A program made the translations under genes and the position numbers. 61,665 nt of DNA from Sphingomonadaceae bacterium (GTDB lineage: Bacteria > Pseudomonadota > Alphaproteobacteria > Sphingomonadales > Sphingomonadaceae), in the NCBI GenBank assembly GCA_016742125.1, contig JACVCM010000005.1, positions 1 through 61,665 of the forward strand, in the 5' to 3' direction. The notes beneath the pieces are model-generated. The model was given only the letters and a program-made list of their open reading frames with translations. It did not search any database and was not told the DNA's origin. Positions 1 through 7,370 of this stretch are shown here, one piece after another (the first letter of the stretch is position 1; every line of letters starts with the position of its first letter).

Positions 1-540
1 GCGGGCGAGCAGGATCATGTAATCGGCGCGGTCGCCAAGGCTCGTCCAGATTTTCGAGCCGTTGATCACATATTCATCACCGTCACGGACGGCTTTGGTC
101 TGAGCGGAACCCAGGTCGGAACCATGCTCCGGTTCGGAAAAGCCCTGGCACCAGATTTCTTCGGCGGAAAGCATCGGCTTTATGTAACGCCTCTTGTCCT
201 CCTCGCGTCCGATGTCGAGCAGCAGCGGACCGGTCCAGCCATTGCCGATCGCATTGATCATGATCGGCGCGTCATGCGCCTTCATGATCCGCGTCGCGAT
301 ACGCTGAAATTCGGGGTGCATGCCATAGCCCCCATATTCGGTAGACCAGGACATACCGAAATAGCCAGCCTCATACACCTTGCGCTGCCAGTCACGCAGG
401 AAATCGAACTGCTGGTCGGTGGACACTTCCATGAAGGTCAGCGGCAACATGAAGCCGGGGTCGCGCACGGTGTTCGCGGCAAACCAGGCATCGCATTGCG
501 TTTCGAAATCGGCCAGCTCTTGGGGGGACGGCTTGCTCAT
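1..540 (-). CDS. Acyl-CoA dehydrogenase, N-terminal 180 residues (cut by window edge)
   Basis: The frame runs off position 1, so only the amino-terminal part is visible. It begins MSKPSPQELADFETQCDAWF, an acyl-CoA dehydrogenase N-terminal helical domain. It then reaches the flavin/substrate strand CQGFSEPEHGSDLGS (residues 131-145) and GSKIWTS (161-167), both typical of the family. These enzymes oxidise an acyl-CoA thioester with FAD and pass electrons to ETF. An etfBA pair lies at 43512-45184, but no link is shown. The acyl substrate cannot be told from this fragment. Confidence 0.93.
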   Translation of the reverse strand, partial: MSKPSPQELADFETQCDAWFAANTVRDPGFMLPLTFMEVSTDQQFDFLRDWQRKVYEAGYFGMSWSTEYGGYGMHPEFQRIATRIMKAHDAPIMINAIGNGWTGPLLLDIGREEDKRRYIKPMLSAEEIWCQGFSEPEHGSDLGSAQTKAVRDGDEYVINGSKIWTSLGDRADYMILLAR

Positions 541-690
541 TCTGATTCCTCTCTACCCTTTTAATTGCGCGATTAAAGTCGGGATTGCAAGCCTGTGCGC
601 TGCGCAATCATGCGTATAAGAGATGGGAGAGCGAGAGAGGACGTTGCGGCCTGGCTGGACTGCTCTCCACCTCCCCGTCTCATTTACATT

Positions 691-1824
691 TCAAACGCGT
701 TTGAATGGCCCCATTTCGCCAAGGAACGCAATCTCGCGCTGCATCGCATGAGTTTCGCGTTCGAGGAAATCGGCGACTGCTTCGCGAAAACCGGGGTTGA
801 CGATATAATGCGCGGAGTAGGTCGGCACAGGCTCATAGCCCCGCGCCAGCTTATGCTCTCCCTGCGCCCCTGCTTCGACACGAGGCAGGCCGTGGGCGAT
901 GGCATAATCGATGGCCTGATAATAACAGAGCTCGAAATGCAGGAAAGGCACATCGCGGGTGCAGCCCCAATAGCGGCCATAGAGGCAATCGGGGCTGACA
1001 AAATTGAGCGCGCCCGCAATGGGACGGTCGCCGTCATAGGCGAGGAACAGGACCAAGCTGTCCCTCATGCTCTCGCCAACAATGTCGAAAAATTCGCGCG
1101 TCAGATAAGGCCGCCCCCACTTGCGCGCGCCTGTGTCCTGATAAAAAATCCAGAATGCGTCCCACATGTCCGGCGTGATATCCGCTCCCCCCACCTGCTC
1201 GATGCGGACGGCGGCTTGCGCAGCGGCGCGTTCCTTTCGGATCGCCTTGCGCTTGCGCGAGGACAGGGCCGCAAGGAAATCGTCGAAGCTGGTGTAACCA
1301 TCATTCCGCCAATGAAATTGCGTGCCCGTGCGAATGAGCCAGCCTGCAGACCGGAATCGGTCCAGCTCGGCTTCTTCGACAAAGGTGGCGTGGGCGGAAG
1401 ACAGGCCATTGCGGTTCAATATTGTTTCGACCGCGCCCAGCAACGCGGGCGCGAGCGTCGGATCGCGCAACAGTAACCGGGGCCCTGGTACCGGCGAAAA
1501 GGGCGCCGCGATTTGCAACTTGGGATAATAGCGCCCACCCGCCCGCTCGAACGCGTCCGCCCAGTGATGATCGAACACATATTCGCCCTGGCTATGTGTT
1601 TTGAGATAGGCGGGGAGAGCAGCCGCAGGAATGCCGTCAGCGTCGCGGATCAGGATCGGCGCGGGCGACCATCCGGTGCCCGGCCCGACGCTGCCCGATT
1701 CCTCCAGCGCGGCCAGAAAGGCGTGACACATAAACGGATTGCCGGACGGGTTCAGCGCGTCCCACTGGTCGGCGGGAATATCGCTGACCTTGCTGAGAAG
1801 TTCGGCAGTAACGCCGTCCGCCAT
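691..1824 (-). CDS. GNAT/FemAB-like N-acyltransferase family protein (COG3146 type)
   Basis: This 377-residue protein reads as the 'peptidogalycan biosynthesis' GNAT group (COG3146, DUF482), a double-GNAT fold resembling FemAB aminoacyltransferases. Supporting stretches are NPFMCHAFLAALEESGSVG near the start, RKRKAIRKERAAA in the middle, and GARKWGRPYL and GARPIAG-like segments in the second half. The acceptor is unknown for the family. Its start codon overlaps the RidA stop by one base (TAATG, 1822-1826), so it is the last gene of a coupled four-gene unit with the DUF3572, HAD and RidA genes. Confidence 0.8.
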   Translation of the reverse strand: MADGVTAELLSKVSDIPADQWDALNPSGNPFMCHAFLAALEESGSVGPGTGWSPAPILIRDADGIPAAALPAYLKTHSQGEYVFDHHWADAFERAGGRYYPKLQIAAPFSPVPGPRLLLRDPTLAPALLGAVETILNRNGLSSAHATFVEEAELDRFRSAGWLIRTGTQFHWRNDGYTSFDDFLAALSSRKRKAIRKERAAAQAAVRIEQVGGADITPDMWDAFWIFYQDTGARKWGRPYLTREFFDIVGESMRDSLVLFLAYDGDRPIAGALNFVSPDCLYGRYWGCTRDVPFLHFELCYYQAIDYAIAHGLPRVEAGAQGEHKLARGYEPVPTYSAHYIVNPGFREAVADFLERETHAMQREIAFLGEMGPFKRV

Positions 1825-2285
1825 TACCCCGCGCGGACCTTCACCACGGCATCGATCTCGACCGTCGCGTCCCTTGGCAGCACAGGTACCGACACCGCCG
1901 CACGGGCATGTTTGCCGGCATCGCCGAATACGGCTTCCATCAGGTCCGATGCGCCATTGGCGGCTTCGGGCTGGTCGGTGAAATCAGGGGTCGACGCGAT
2001 GAATACGCCAAGCTTTACGATGCGCTCGACGCGGTTCAGGTCACCCCCCAATGCAGCCTTCATTTGCGCGATCAGCATGATGGCGCAGGCCTTGGCAGCA
2101 GCCTTGCCGTCTTCAAGCGAGCGCGTATCGCCGACTTTGCCGGTCAACACCTTGCCGTCAGCAAAGGGCAGCTGCCCCGAAATAAATAGCATGCCGTTCG
2201 CCTCGACCGCCGGCACATAAGACGCGACGGGCGCGGCGGGGGCCGGTAATTCGATGCCCAGTTCAGCCAATTTTGCTTCGATCAT
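1824..2285 (-). CDS. RidA family protein (YjgF/YER057c/UK114)
   Basis: The 153-residue product has RidA-fold features: NGMLFISGQLPFADGK early, and the C-terminal strand HARAAVSVPVLPRDATVEID with the conserved arginine. RidA proteins hydrolyse reactive enamine/imine intermediates of PLP enzymes, but many paralogues have other or unknown substrates. The start at 2285 gives an ATGA overlap with the upstream HAD gene and a normal family length. A frame extension to 2345 would add 20 unrelated residues. Confidence 0.88.
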   Translation of the reverse strand: MIEAKLAELGIELPAPAAPVASYVPAVEANGMLFISGQLPFADGKVLTGKVGDTRSLEDGKAAAKACAIMLIAQMKAALGGDLNRVERIVKLGVFIASTPDFTDQPEAANGASDLMEAVFGDAGKHARAAVSVPVLPRDATVEIDAVVKVRAG

Positions 2286-2929
2286 GATGGTACCTTTTCC
2301 AATGCGGGCGCTGGCTCGCCAGTGACAAGCCTTTCCCTGATCCAATGTTCCGCGTCAGTCCAGCGGTCGAGCCGGGCATGTGCAAAGCGTGAGGGGTTTA
2401 CACGGTCCCACAGCAAAGGCTCGCCAACGAAGTGCAACCGCCAAACGTCCGGGTAGCATTCGCCAACCGAATCATGCTGATGCCCCAGATCGTCGACGAA
2501 CACCGCGACGCTCGGGCGATACTCATCCAATATCCGGCCAAGCGCCTCGCCCTTGCCACCCTGGTTGGTATAGACCGGCGCGTCGATACCGACCGCACGT
2601 AGCTGCTCCGCGCGCGACTGCTGGCGGTGATCCATCAGATTGGTGAGGATCACGACGTCGGCATGCTCGCGCAGGCGGTTGATGCTTTCGACCGCGCCGT
2701 CGATGGCCTGCTGCCGTCCCATTTCGGTGTCGAAAAAGCCGTTCAGCAGTTCCCAGACCAGCCCGCGCTCGACCACCGTACCGTCATGCTTGTGGCGCAG
2801 CGCCTCGCCCCAGTCGCCATGGACAAGGTCGAAATGGATATGATGCGCCTCGTCTAGCCAGTCGCGAAAGGGCACAACCATATGCAGCAGCACCTCGTCG
2901 CAGTCGGAAATCAGCAAAGGCTTGCTCAT
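2282..2929 (-). CDS. HAD superfamily hydrolase
   Basis: This 215-residue HAD-fold protein shows motif I as SDCDEV (Asp9 nucleophile, Asp11), motif II Thr96 in ILTN, a candidate motif III Lys126, and motif IV FVDDLGH (Asp146, Asp147). The spacing suits a small phosphatase with an alpha-helical cap between motifs I and II. The substrate cannot be inferred. Start and stop codons overlap both neighbours (ATGA at 2926-2929 and 2282-2285), so it is translated as part of the DUF3572-HAD-RidA-GNAT unit. Confidence 0.85.
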   Translation of the reverse strand: MSKPLLISDCDEVLLHMVVPFRDWLDEAHHIHFDLVHGDWGEALRHKHDGTVVERGLVWELLNGFFDTEMGRQQAIDGAVESINRLREHADVVILTNLMDHRQQSRAEQLRAVGIDAPVYTNQGGKGEALGRILDEYRPSVAVFVDDLGHQHDSVGECYPDVWRLHFVGEPLLWDRVNPSRFAHARLDRWTDAEHWIRERLVTGEPAPALEKVPS

Positions 2930-3195
2930 CCCTCCAGCTCCTGCCTCGCTGCCACCAGTGCGGCGGGCGATACGCCGATGACGTCGGCACAGGCGACGAG
3001 ATCGGGCTCATGGGCCTCGAGAAAAGACAAAATTGCCGCTTGCGTCCCACGCTCGCCGACCGACGCGCGCAAGCCCTCCGGCGTCAGGCCGGTGAGCGAG
3101 AGCAGCCGCTCGGCGCGCTTCTCGTCCATCAGCGCCCAGGCCAATGCCTCTAACGCCAACCCGCTGGGGTCCAACTTGCCATTTGTTTCGTGCAT
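2926..3195 (-). CDS. DUF3572 family protein
   Basis: This 89-residue acidic, mostly helical protein contains LALEALAWALMDEKRAERLLSLTGL, which matches the alphaproteobacterial DUF3572 family of unknown function. It is the first gene of the minus-strand unit that continues into the HAD gene by an ATGA overlap. It is divergent from divK, with a 51-base intergenic region holding both promoters. No catalytic motif, signal peptide or membrane segment is visible. Confidence 0.85.
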   Translation of the reverse strand: MHETNGKLDPSGLALEALAWALMDEKRAERLLSLTGLTPEGLRASVGERGTQAAILSFLEAHEPDLVACADVIGVSPAALVAARQELEG

Positions 3196-3246
3196 GGCTT
3201 TCGCTTAAGCGAAGCACCGAATGAACGCAAAGCGGGAAAAAGCCTA

Positions 3247-3612
3247 ATGCCCAAAAAGGTGATGATCGTTGAGGATAATGAGCTGAACCTCAAACTGTTC
3301 ACCGACCTTCTGCGCGCGCACCAGTTCACCGTCGAGGGCGTACGCGACGGGCGGCTTGCCCTGGAACAGGCCCGCGCCTTCACCCCCGACCTTGTCATCA
3401 TGGACATCCAGTTGCCGCATGTCAGCGGCATCGACCTGATCGCCGCGATGCAGAAAGACGCAGCGCTCTCCGCCATCCCCGTGCTGGCGGTCACCGCCTA
3501 TGCCGGCAAGGGCGACGAGGAACGGATTATCGCCGCCGGCGCGCGGAGCTATTTGTCGAAGCCGGTGTCGGTGATGAAATTTCTGGAGGCCGTGCGGGGA
3601 ATTGTGGGGTGA
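3247..3612 (+). CDS. divK: DivK-type single-domain response regulator
   Basis: This 121-residue stand-alone receiver domain has the acidic pocket Glu9-Asp10, phospho-acceptor Asp53 (IMDIQLP), Thr83 and Lys105. Length and sequence match alphaproteobacterial DivK, the phosphorylated regulator acting with DivJ/PleC/DivL upstream of CtrA in cell-cycle control. I chose the ATG at 3247 because MPKKVMIVEDNE is the canonical N-terminus; an extension to 3190 is unlikely. Usually pleD follows divK, but here an unrelated PD-(D/E)XK-like gene overlaps its stop (GTGA, 3609-3612). Confidence 0.88.
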   Translation: MPKKVMIVEDNELNLKLFTDLLRAHQFTVEGVRDGRLALEQARAFTPDLVIMDIQLPHVSGIDLIAAMQKDAALSAIPVLAVTAYAGKGDEERIIAAGARSYLSKPVSVMKFLEAVRGIVG

Positions 3613-4115
3613 CGCAGACGTTTGAACTCCCAGCCGAGATCAAGGAACTCGTCGCCGCTCGCAATAACCTTCGGACGTATTACGCCTCGTACTTCGAACG
3701 AAGCGGTGTCGAACTGAAGTTGAGCTTCACGCTGGACGGAAATCTGATCGGCGATTTGGGCGAAGCGCTCGCCGTCAAACTATTCGGCATTAGGCTGGCT
3801 GACGCCAGATCGACGGAGGGGATCGATGGCATTGCGCCGGATGGGGAAACCACGGTGCAAGTCAAAGTGACTGGCACAGGGAGAGGTCCAGCCTTTCGTC
3901 AAACCGAAACGCGAGCGGATCATCTGTTGTTTTTCGATCTCGATTTTGAGAACTGCACTGGTTCGGTTGTTTTCAACGGACCCGAACATTATGCGACAAG
4001 CTATCTGCCTGCCAGCTTTAAGAATCAGCGATCGGTAAGCCGAGCCCAGATTCGCTTGGCAGACAGCAAGGTTCCCGATTCTGAGCGTTTGCCAATGCTG
4101 ATACCGTCACCCTGA
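3609..4115 (+). CDS. PD-(D/E)XK-like protein (DUF6998-type), hypothetical
   Basis: This 168-residue protein starts with GTG overlapping the divK stop by four bases. It has an ordered set of putative nuclease residues: Glu52 in GDLGEAL, Asp73 in EGIDGI, and Gln84-Val-Lys86 in TTVQVKV. That resembles the PD-(D/E)XK restriction/resolvase fold with a QxK variant, and the protein may belong to DUF6998. Nuclease activity is inference. The final codons and the stop lie in a dispersed repeat (CACCCTGAAC, from 4106), so the original C-terminus may have been different. Confidence 0.6.
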   Translation: MTQTFELPAEIKELVAARNNLRTYYASYFERSGVELKLSFTLDGNLIGDLGEALAVKLFGIRLADARSTEGIDGIAPDGETTVQVKVTGTGRGPAFRQTETRADHLLFFDLDFENCTGSVVFNGPEHYATSYLPASFKNQRSVSRAQIRLADSKVPDSERLPMLIPSP

Positions 4116-4197
4116 ACTTGGTTCAGGGTCCATTTTGACTCTCTGCCCTTCGGTCTCGGTTGCGCGATGGATGCTGAAACAAGTTCAGCATGACGAG
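4106..4197. repeat. Dispersed palindromic repeat, family 1, copy A
   Basis: There are two short palindromes about 30 bases apart. The first is CCTGAAC-TTG-GTTCAGG inside 4110-4127. The second is TGCTGAA-ACAAG-TTCAGCA at 4172-4190, followed by TGAC. Closely similar half-elements occur at 4572-4662, 28201-28312 and 31354-31380. The element supplies the stop codon of the preceding gene. The second-half core is identical in three copies, which identifies a mobile or recurrently copied REP-like family. Confidence 0.85.
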
Positions 4198-4221
4198 ACG
4201 GAATAGGCTGGGTGGAGAACC

Positions 4222-4244
4222 AAAAAGGGCGCCCGAAGCGCCCT
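4222..4244 (-). terminator. Rho-independent terminator of rpmG
   Basis: Read on the minus strand, an AGGGCGC/GCGCCCT stem with a short TTCGG-type loop is followed directly by TTTTT. It lies about 30 bases past the rpmG stop codon, where a terminator is expected. Confidence 0.85.
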
Positions 4245-4274
4245 GATCGATAGCCATGCAAGCAGCAAAACCGC

Positions 4275-4442
4275 TTACTTGATCTTGGCTTCCTTGAACT
4301 CGACATGCTTGCGCACGACGGGGTCATATTTGCGGAACGTCATCTTTTCGGTGATGTTGCGCGGGTTTTTCTTGGTCACATAGAAAAAGCCGGTGTCAGC
4401 GGTGCTGAGCAGCTTGATCTTGATCGTGGCTGGCTTCGCCAT
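4275..4442 (-). CDS. rpmG: 50S ribosomal protein L33
   Basis: The 55-residue product MAKPATIKIKLLSTADTGFF... ending KHVEFKEAKIK is a full-length bacterial L33 of the zinc-free type: the Cys-x-x-Cys pairs are absent. It is a component of the large ribosomal subunit. The ATG at 4442 is the family start; the longer open frame upstream (to 4655) passes through a dispersed repeat and is not coding. It is a single-gene unit with its own terminator at 4222-4244 and an unexplained terminator-like hairpin in its leader. Confidence 0.97.
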   Translation of the reverse strand: MAKPATIKIKLLSTADTGFFYVTKKNPRNITEKMTFRKYDPVVRKHVEFKEAKIK

Positions 4443-4470
4443 GGCCCATTCCTTCAGGTTCAAATTTCGC

Positions 4471-4499
4471 AAAAAGACAAAGGGCCGAACGCGCGGCCC
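4471..4499 (-). promoter_or_regulatory. Terminator-like hairpin in the rpmG leader
   Basis: On the minus strand, GGGCCG-CGCGTT-CGGCCC is followed by TTTGTCTTTTT, ending about 28 bases before the rpmG ATG. No minus-strand gene ends here, so this may be a leader attenuator or a leftover terminator from a rearrangement. The rpmG promoter could also lie downstream of it. Confidence 0.45.
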
Positions 4500-4571
4500 C
4501 GTCACAGACGCGCGCCATTGGGGGCTTTGGTCTGGAAAGTCAAGCGGAGAGTCGGGCAACTCCCACATTTC

Positions 4572-4662
4572 GTTATCCTGAACTTGTTCGTGCCAGCACG
4601 CCTTCGACTCCAGGATGACGGGCGGCAATGTAGTGTGCTGAAACAAGTTCAGCATGACGAGG
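4572..4662. repeat. Dispersed palindromic repeat, family 1, copy B (degenerate)
   Basis: The second half is intact (TGCTGAA-ACAAG-TTCAGCA at 4636-4654, then TGAC). The first half is diverged: TATCCTGAACTTGTTCG pairs at its ends with a downstream CAGGATGACG. It lies wholly between genes, upstream of rpmG. Confidence 0.75.
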
Positions 4663-4743
4663 GGGAGCTGAGCCGACCTTTCACGACTTATTAACCATGT
4701 TGGCGCACACCTCCTTCAAGGGCAATGCAAAGGGGGCTTTGCG

Positions 4744-5079
4744 ATGGATATGGACCATGACCGGCAGATGCTGGTGCGCGCGGAATTGAGCGATTTGCTG
4801 GAGGCGCTGCGGCTCACCTCGTTCGACACCAACCCGCTGCAGTTCCTCGTCCGGCTGGAGGCCATCCGCCAGACCGCCGTCGCCCACCATTTCGCCGCCG
4901 TCGCCGAAATCGCCAGCGTGTTCGAGGCTGCGATGAGCCAAGTCATCGAATCGGGTGGCGCCGATTGCGTGGTGCACAGTTTCAGCGACATCTTGGGCGA
5001 TGCCATTGGCTGTTCGCAATTAAGCCCGGCGGTCACCCAGTCGCTGCTGGCGTCGGTTGCGGTGCGGTTGCCGAACTGA
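4744..5079 (+). CDS. Hypothetical small helical protein
   Basis: This 111-residue protein has no signal peptide or membrane segment. It is predicted to be nearly all helical: LLEALRLTSFD, FLVRLEAIRQTAVAHHFAAVAEIASVFE, then a C-terminal helix LSPAVTQSLLASVAVRL. The segment AIRQTAVAHHFAAVAEIASVFE recalls an Hpt-type helix carrying a histidine, but the diagnostic H-x-x-K-G motif is absent, so I do not call it a phosphotransfer protein. It is followed after 35 bases by the GDT1 gene. Confidence 0.6.
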   Translation: MDMDHDRQMLVRAELSDLLEALRLTSFDTNPLQFLVRLEAIRQTAVAHHFAAVAEIASVFEAAMSQVIESGGADCVVHSFSDILGDAIGCSQLSPAVTQSLLASVAVRLPN

Positions 5080-5114
5080 TTCCATTTTAAAGGCTATGTG
5101 CTAGGGCGTTCGCG

Positions 5115-5681
5115 ATGGACGCGCTTCTTTCCACTTTACTGTCGGTATTTCTCGCCGAGATGGGTGACCGCACGCAGATATTGGCGGCGGCGCTGGCGCT
5201 GCGTTACCATAAGAACGGCGCGGTGCTAGCGGGACTGTCGTGCGCAACTTTGCTGAATTGCACAATTTCGGCCGCCGGCGGATCGGTCATCGACGGCTGG
5301 ATCAGCGAGCGGCCGGTAAAGCTCTTCGCCGGAATGGCTTATATCTTCGCAGGGCTTGGCATGCTGATGTGGCGGCGCAAGGTCGATCCGCTGAGCAACT
5401 GGAAAACCCCTGCTTTCTTGACAGCATTTCTGGGCCTCTTCATTCTCGAATTCGGCGACAAGAGCCAGTTCCTTATCGCCGCGCAGGCCGCGCGAACGCC
5501 CCTGTGGGGAATGGCACTGGCGGGCGGCTTTCTCGGTATCATGGCCGCCACGATCCCTGCGGTCATCCTGCGTGAACGGCTGGCGCACATTGTGCCGCTC
5601 AAACCCATTCGCTGGGTTTCCGGTGCGTTGCTGCTGGGCTGGGGGATCTGGCTGGCGCTGCAGGCCTTCGATATTGCATAG
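5115..5681 (+). CDS. TMEM165/GDT1 family cation transporter
   Basis: This 188-residue integral membrane protein carries both signature repeats of the UPF0016/GDT1 family: EMGDRT (residues 15-20) and EFGDKS (112-117), each in a hydrophobic helix. Family members move Mn2+ or Ca2+ across membranes (Gdt1p/TMEM165, bacterial MneA). The two-repeat arrangement and length match a complete protein of about six helices. Manganese export is likely by family but not shown. A strong hairpin follows the stop, but its T-tract is on the other strand. Confidence 0.9.
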   Translation: MDALLSTLLSVFLAEMGDRTQILAAALALRYHKNGAVLAGLSCATLLNCTISAAGGSVIDGWISERPVKLFAGMAYIFAGLGMLMWRRKVDPLSNWKTPAFLTAFLGLFILEFGDKSQFLIAAQAARTPLWGMALAGGFLGIMAATIPAVILRERLAHIVPLKPIRWVSGALLLGWGIWLALQAFDIA

Positions 5682-5716
5682 AAAAGGGCGGGAGAAGCTG
5701 CGCGCCTCTCCCGCCC
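5682..5716 (-). terminator. Terminator of the cold-shock gene
   Basis: A perfect ten-base stem (GGGCGGGAGA with TCTCCCGCCC) has TTTTC following on the minus strand, about 20 bases beyond the cold-shock stop codon. It sits between convergent genes and may also slow plus-strand readthrough. Confidence 0.85.
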
Positions 5717-5737
5717 TCCTGAATTCGCGAAGCCGGA

Positions 5738-6505
5738 TTATTCGCTCAGCGCGCTCAGATTCGCGGCAGAATATTTGCCGCGGCGGTCGATTTCGATGTC
5801 GAAAGACAGCCGGTCGCCCTGCGTCACCTGACCCATTCCCGAGCGCTCCAGCGCGGAAATGTGCACGAAGACATCTTCACCGCCATCGTCGCGTTGCACG
5901 AAACCAAAGCCTTTCATGTCGTTGAAGAACTTCACCGTGCCATTTGCGCGTTCGCCGGTCGATTCGCGCTGCGGTCCACGGGGAGCCGAATCACGGTCGC
6001 GAAAGCTGCCGCGGTCGCCGCCACGATCGAAGCCGCCGCTACGCTCGGGACGCGGTGCGCGTTCCGGTACCGGCATCGGTTCGCCGTCAATGACCAGATC
6101 GGTAGCCGACACCTTCCCGCCGCGATCGACCAATGTGAATTCCAGCGGCTGGCCCTCTGCCAGACCGGTCAGCCCGGCCTGCTCGACCGCACTGATATGC
6201 ACGAACACATCGTCGGGACGATCATCGACCTGAATGAAACCGAAACCCTTTTGCGCGTTGAAAAATTTGACAATTCCCTTGCCCGAGCCGATTACCTGCG
6301 CCGGCATTGGTGGGCCGCCAGGGCCACGGCGCGGTGCGCCGAAACCACCGCCGCCTCCACCGCCGCCGCCGAAACCGCCGCCCGGACGCCCGCCGCCAAA
6401 ATCACTCTGATAGGGGGATGGTGCGCGGTAGCCGTCATAGCTGTCATCACCGAAACCGTCTCTTTTGTCCCGGCCACGGCCGTTACGCTTGCGATCAAAA
6501 CCCAT
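5738..6505 (-). CDS. Cold-shock protein with two cold-shock domains
   Basis: This 255-residue protein has a Gly/Arg-rich N-terminus (about 1-70, including a run of nine glycines), then two cold-shock domains near residues 76-140 and 188-250. Each has RNP1 (KGFGFI or KGFGFV) and RNP2 (VFVHIS). The linker is rich in Arg, Asp and Gly. It should bind single-stranded RNA/DNA as a chaperone. Two-domain CSPs are common in alphaproteobacteria, but the long glycine-rich head is unusual. The leader (6506-6722) is over 200 bases long and may fold. Confidence 0.92.
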   Translation of the reverse strand: MGFDRKRNGRGRDKRDGFGDDSYDGYRAPSPYQSDFGGGRPGGGFGGGGGGGGGFGAPRRGPGGPPMPAQVIGSGKGIVKFFNAQKGFGFIQVDDRPDDVFVHISAVEQAGLTGLAEGQPLEFTLVDRGGKVSATDLVIDGEPMPVPERAPRPERSGGFDRGGDRGSFRDRDSAPRGPQRESTGERANGTVKFFNDMKGFGFVQRDDGGEDVFVHISALERSGMGQVTQGDRLSFDIEIDRRGKYSAANLSALSE

Positions 6506-6722
6506 GTCTTAAAACTTGCCTTCTCATCGCCCCAATCAACATCGTCTATGCAGTCGAGGGCGACTGTCCTGCACGTCACAAGCGCGGCCCTTCCTGATCG
6601 CGCAAGCCCTAGCTATATCGCAATAAAAGGTTACGCGATAGCAAATATTACGCGCCTTTACCCCGACCTGCCCCCTGCACTTTCATTTGCCTTGACCGGC
6701 GCAGTGGGGCAAGGGGCCGGAT

Positions 6723-7340
6723 ATGAGCGTATTTTTGCATGAAGAAGACCTGCCGGCGGACGTGCTGGCGGATGGCCCTGTGGCCGTCGATACCGAAACC
6801 ATGGGCCTTGTGACGCCGCGCGACCGGCTGTGCCTGTTGCAGATTTCGGATGGAAGGGGCGATGAACATCTGGTGCGATTCGCACCCGACAGCGATTATG
6901 CCGCACCCAATTTGCGCGCCATATTGGCCGATCCGGACAGGCTGAAACTCTTCCATTTTGCGCGCTTCGACATAGCGGCGATTTCGCATTATCTGAATGT
7001 CGTTGCCACGCCGGTTTTTTGCACGAAGATCGCGTCGCGCCTGACCCGGACCTACACCGACCGGCATGGCCTCAAAGAACTGGTGAAGGAAATGCTGGCC
7101 ATCGATATTTCCAAGCAGCAGCAGTCGAGCGATTGGGGCGGCCCCTCATTGTCCGAAGCCCAAAAGGACTATGCGGCCAGCGACGTCCGCTATCTGCATC
7201 GCCTTCACGCGCAATTTGTCGAGCGTCTTGCCCGTGAGGGACGCACGCATCTCGCACAGGCCTGCTTCGACTTCTTGCCGCACCGCGCCGCCCTCGATCT
7301 GGAAGGCTGGCCGGAAATCGACATATTCGGGCACAGTTAA
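6723..7340 (+). CDS. rnd: Ribonuclease D, short form
   Basis: This 205-residue DEDDy 3'-5' exoribonuclease has all catalytic positions: Asp23 and Glu25 (VDTETMG), Asp83 (HFARFD), and Tyr150/Asp154 (YAASDVRYLH). It lacks the C-terminal HRDC domains of E. coli RNase D, as usual for the compact alphaproteobacterial form. It would trim 3' ends of tRNA and other RNA. It precedes lptC by 30 bases and could be cotranscribed with the lpt genes. Confidence 0.93.
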   Translation: MSVFLHEEDLPADVLADGPVAVDTETMGLVTPRDRLCLLQISDGRGDEHLVRFAPDSDYAAPNLRAILADPDRLKLFHFARFDIAAISHYLNVVATPVFCTKIASRLTRTYTDRHGLKELVKEMLAIDISKQQQSSDWGGPSLSEAQKDYAASDVRYLHRLHAQFVERLAREGRTHLAQACFDFLPHRAALDLEGWPEIDIFGHS

Positions 7341-7370
7341 GCTTGGATCGGGTTAAGATCAGAATCCATC

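Larger units (their letters stand above)
4443..4743. other. Intergenic stretch between rpmG and the 4744 gene
   Basis: This holds the terminator-like leader hairpin of rpmG (4471-4499) and a degenerate copy of repeat family 1 (4572-4662). I found no gene here. The final 60 bases presumably carry the promoter for the plus-strand gene at 4744, but no convincing -35/-10 pair is visible. Confidence 0.7.

Noticed and set aside
4744..5079. Histidine phosphotransfer (Hpt) protein
   Set aside because: Helical with a His-His pair in the second helix, but lacks the H-x-x-K-G motif of Hpt domains.
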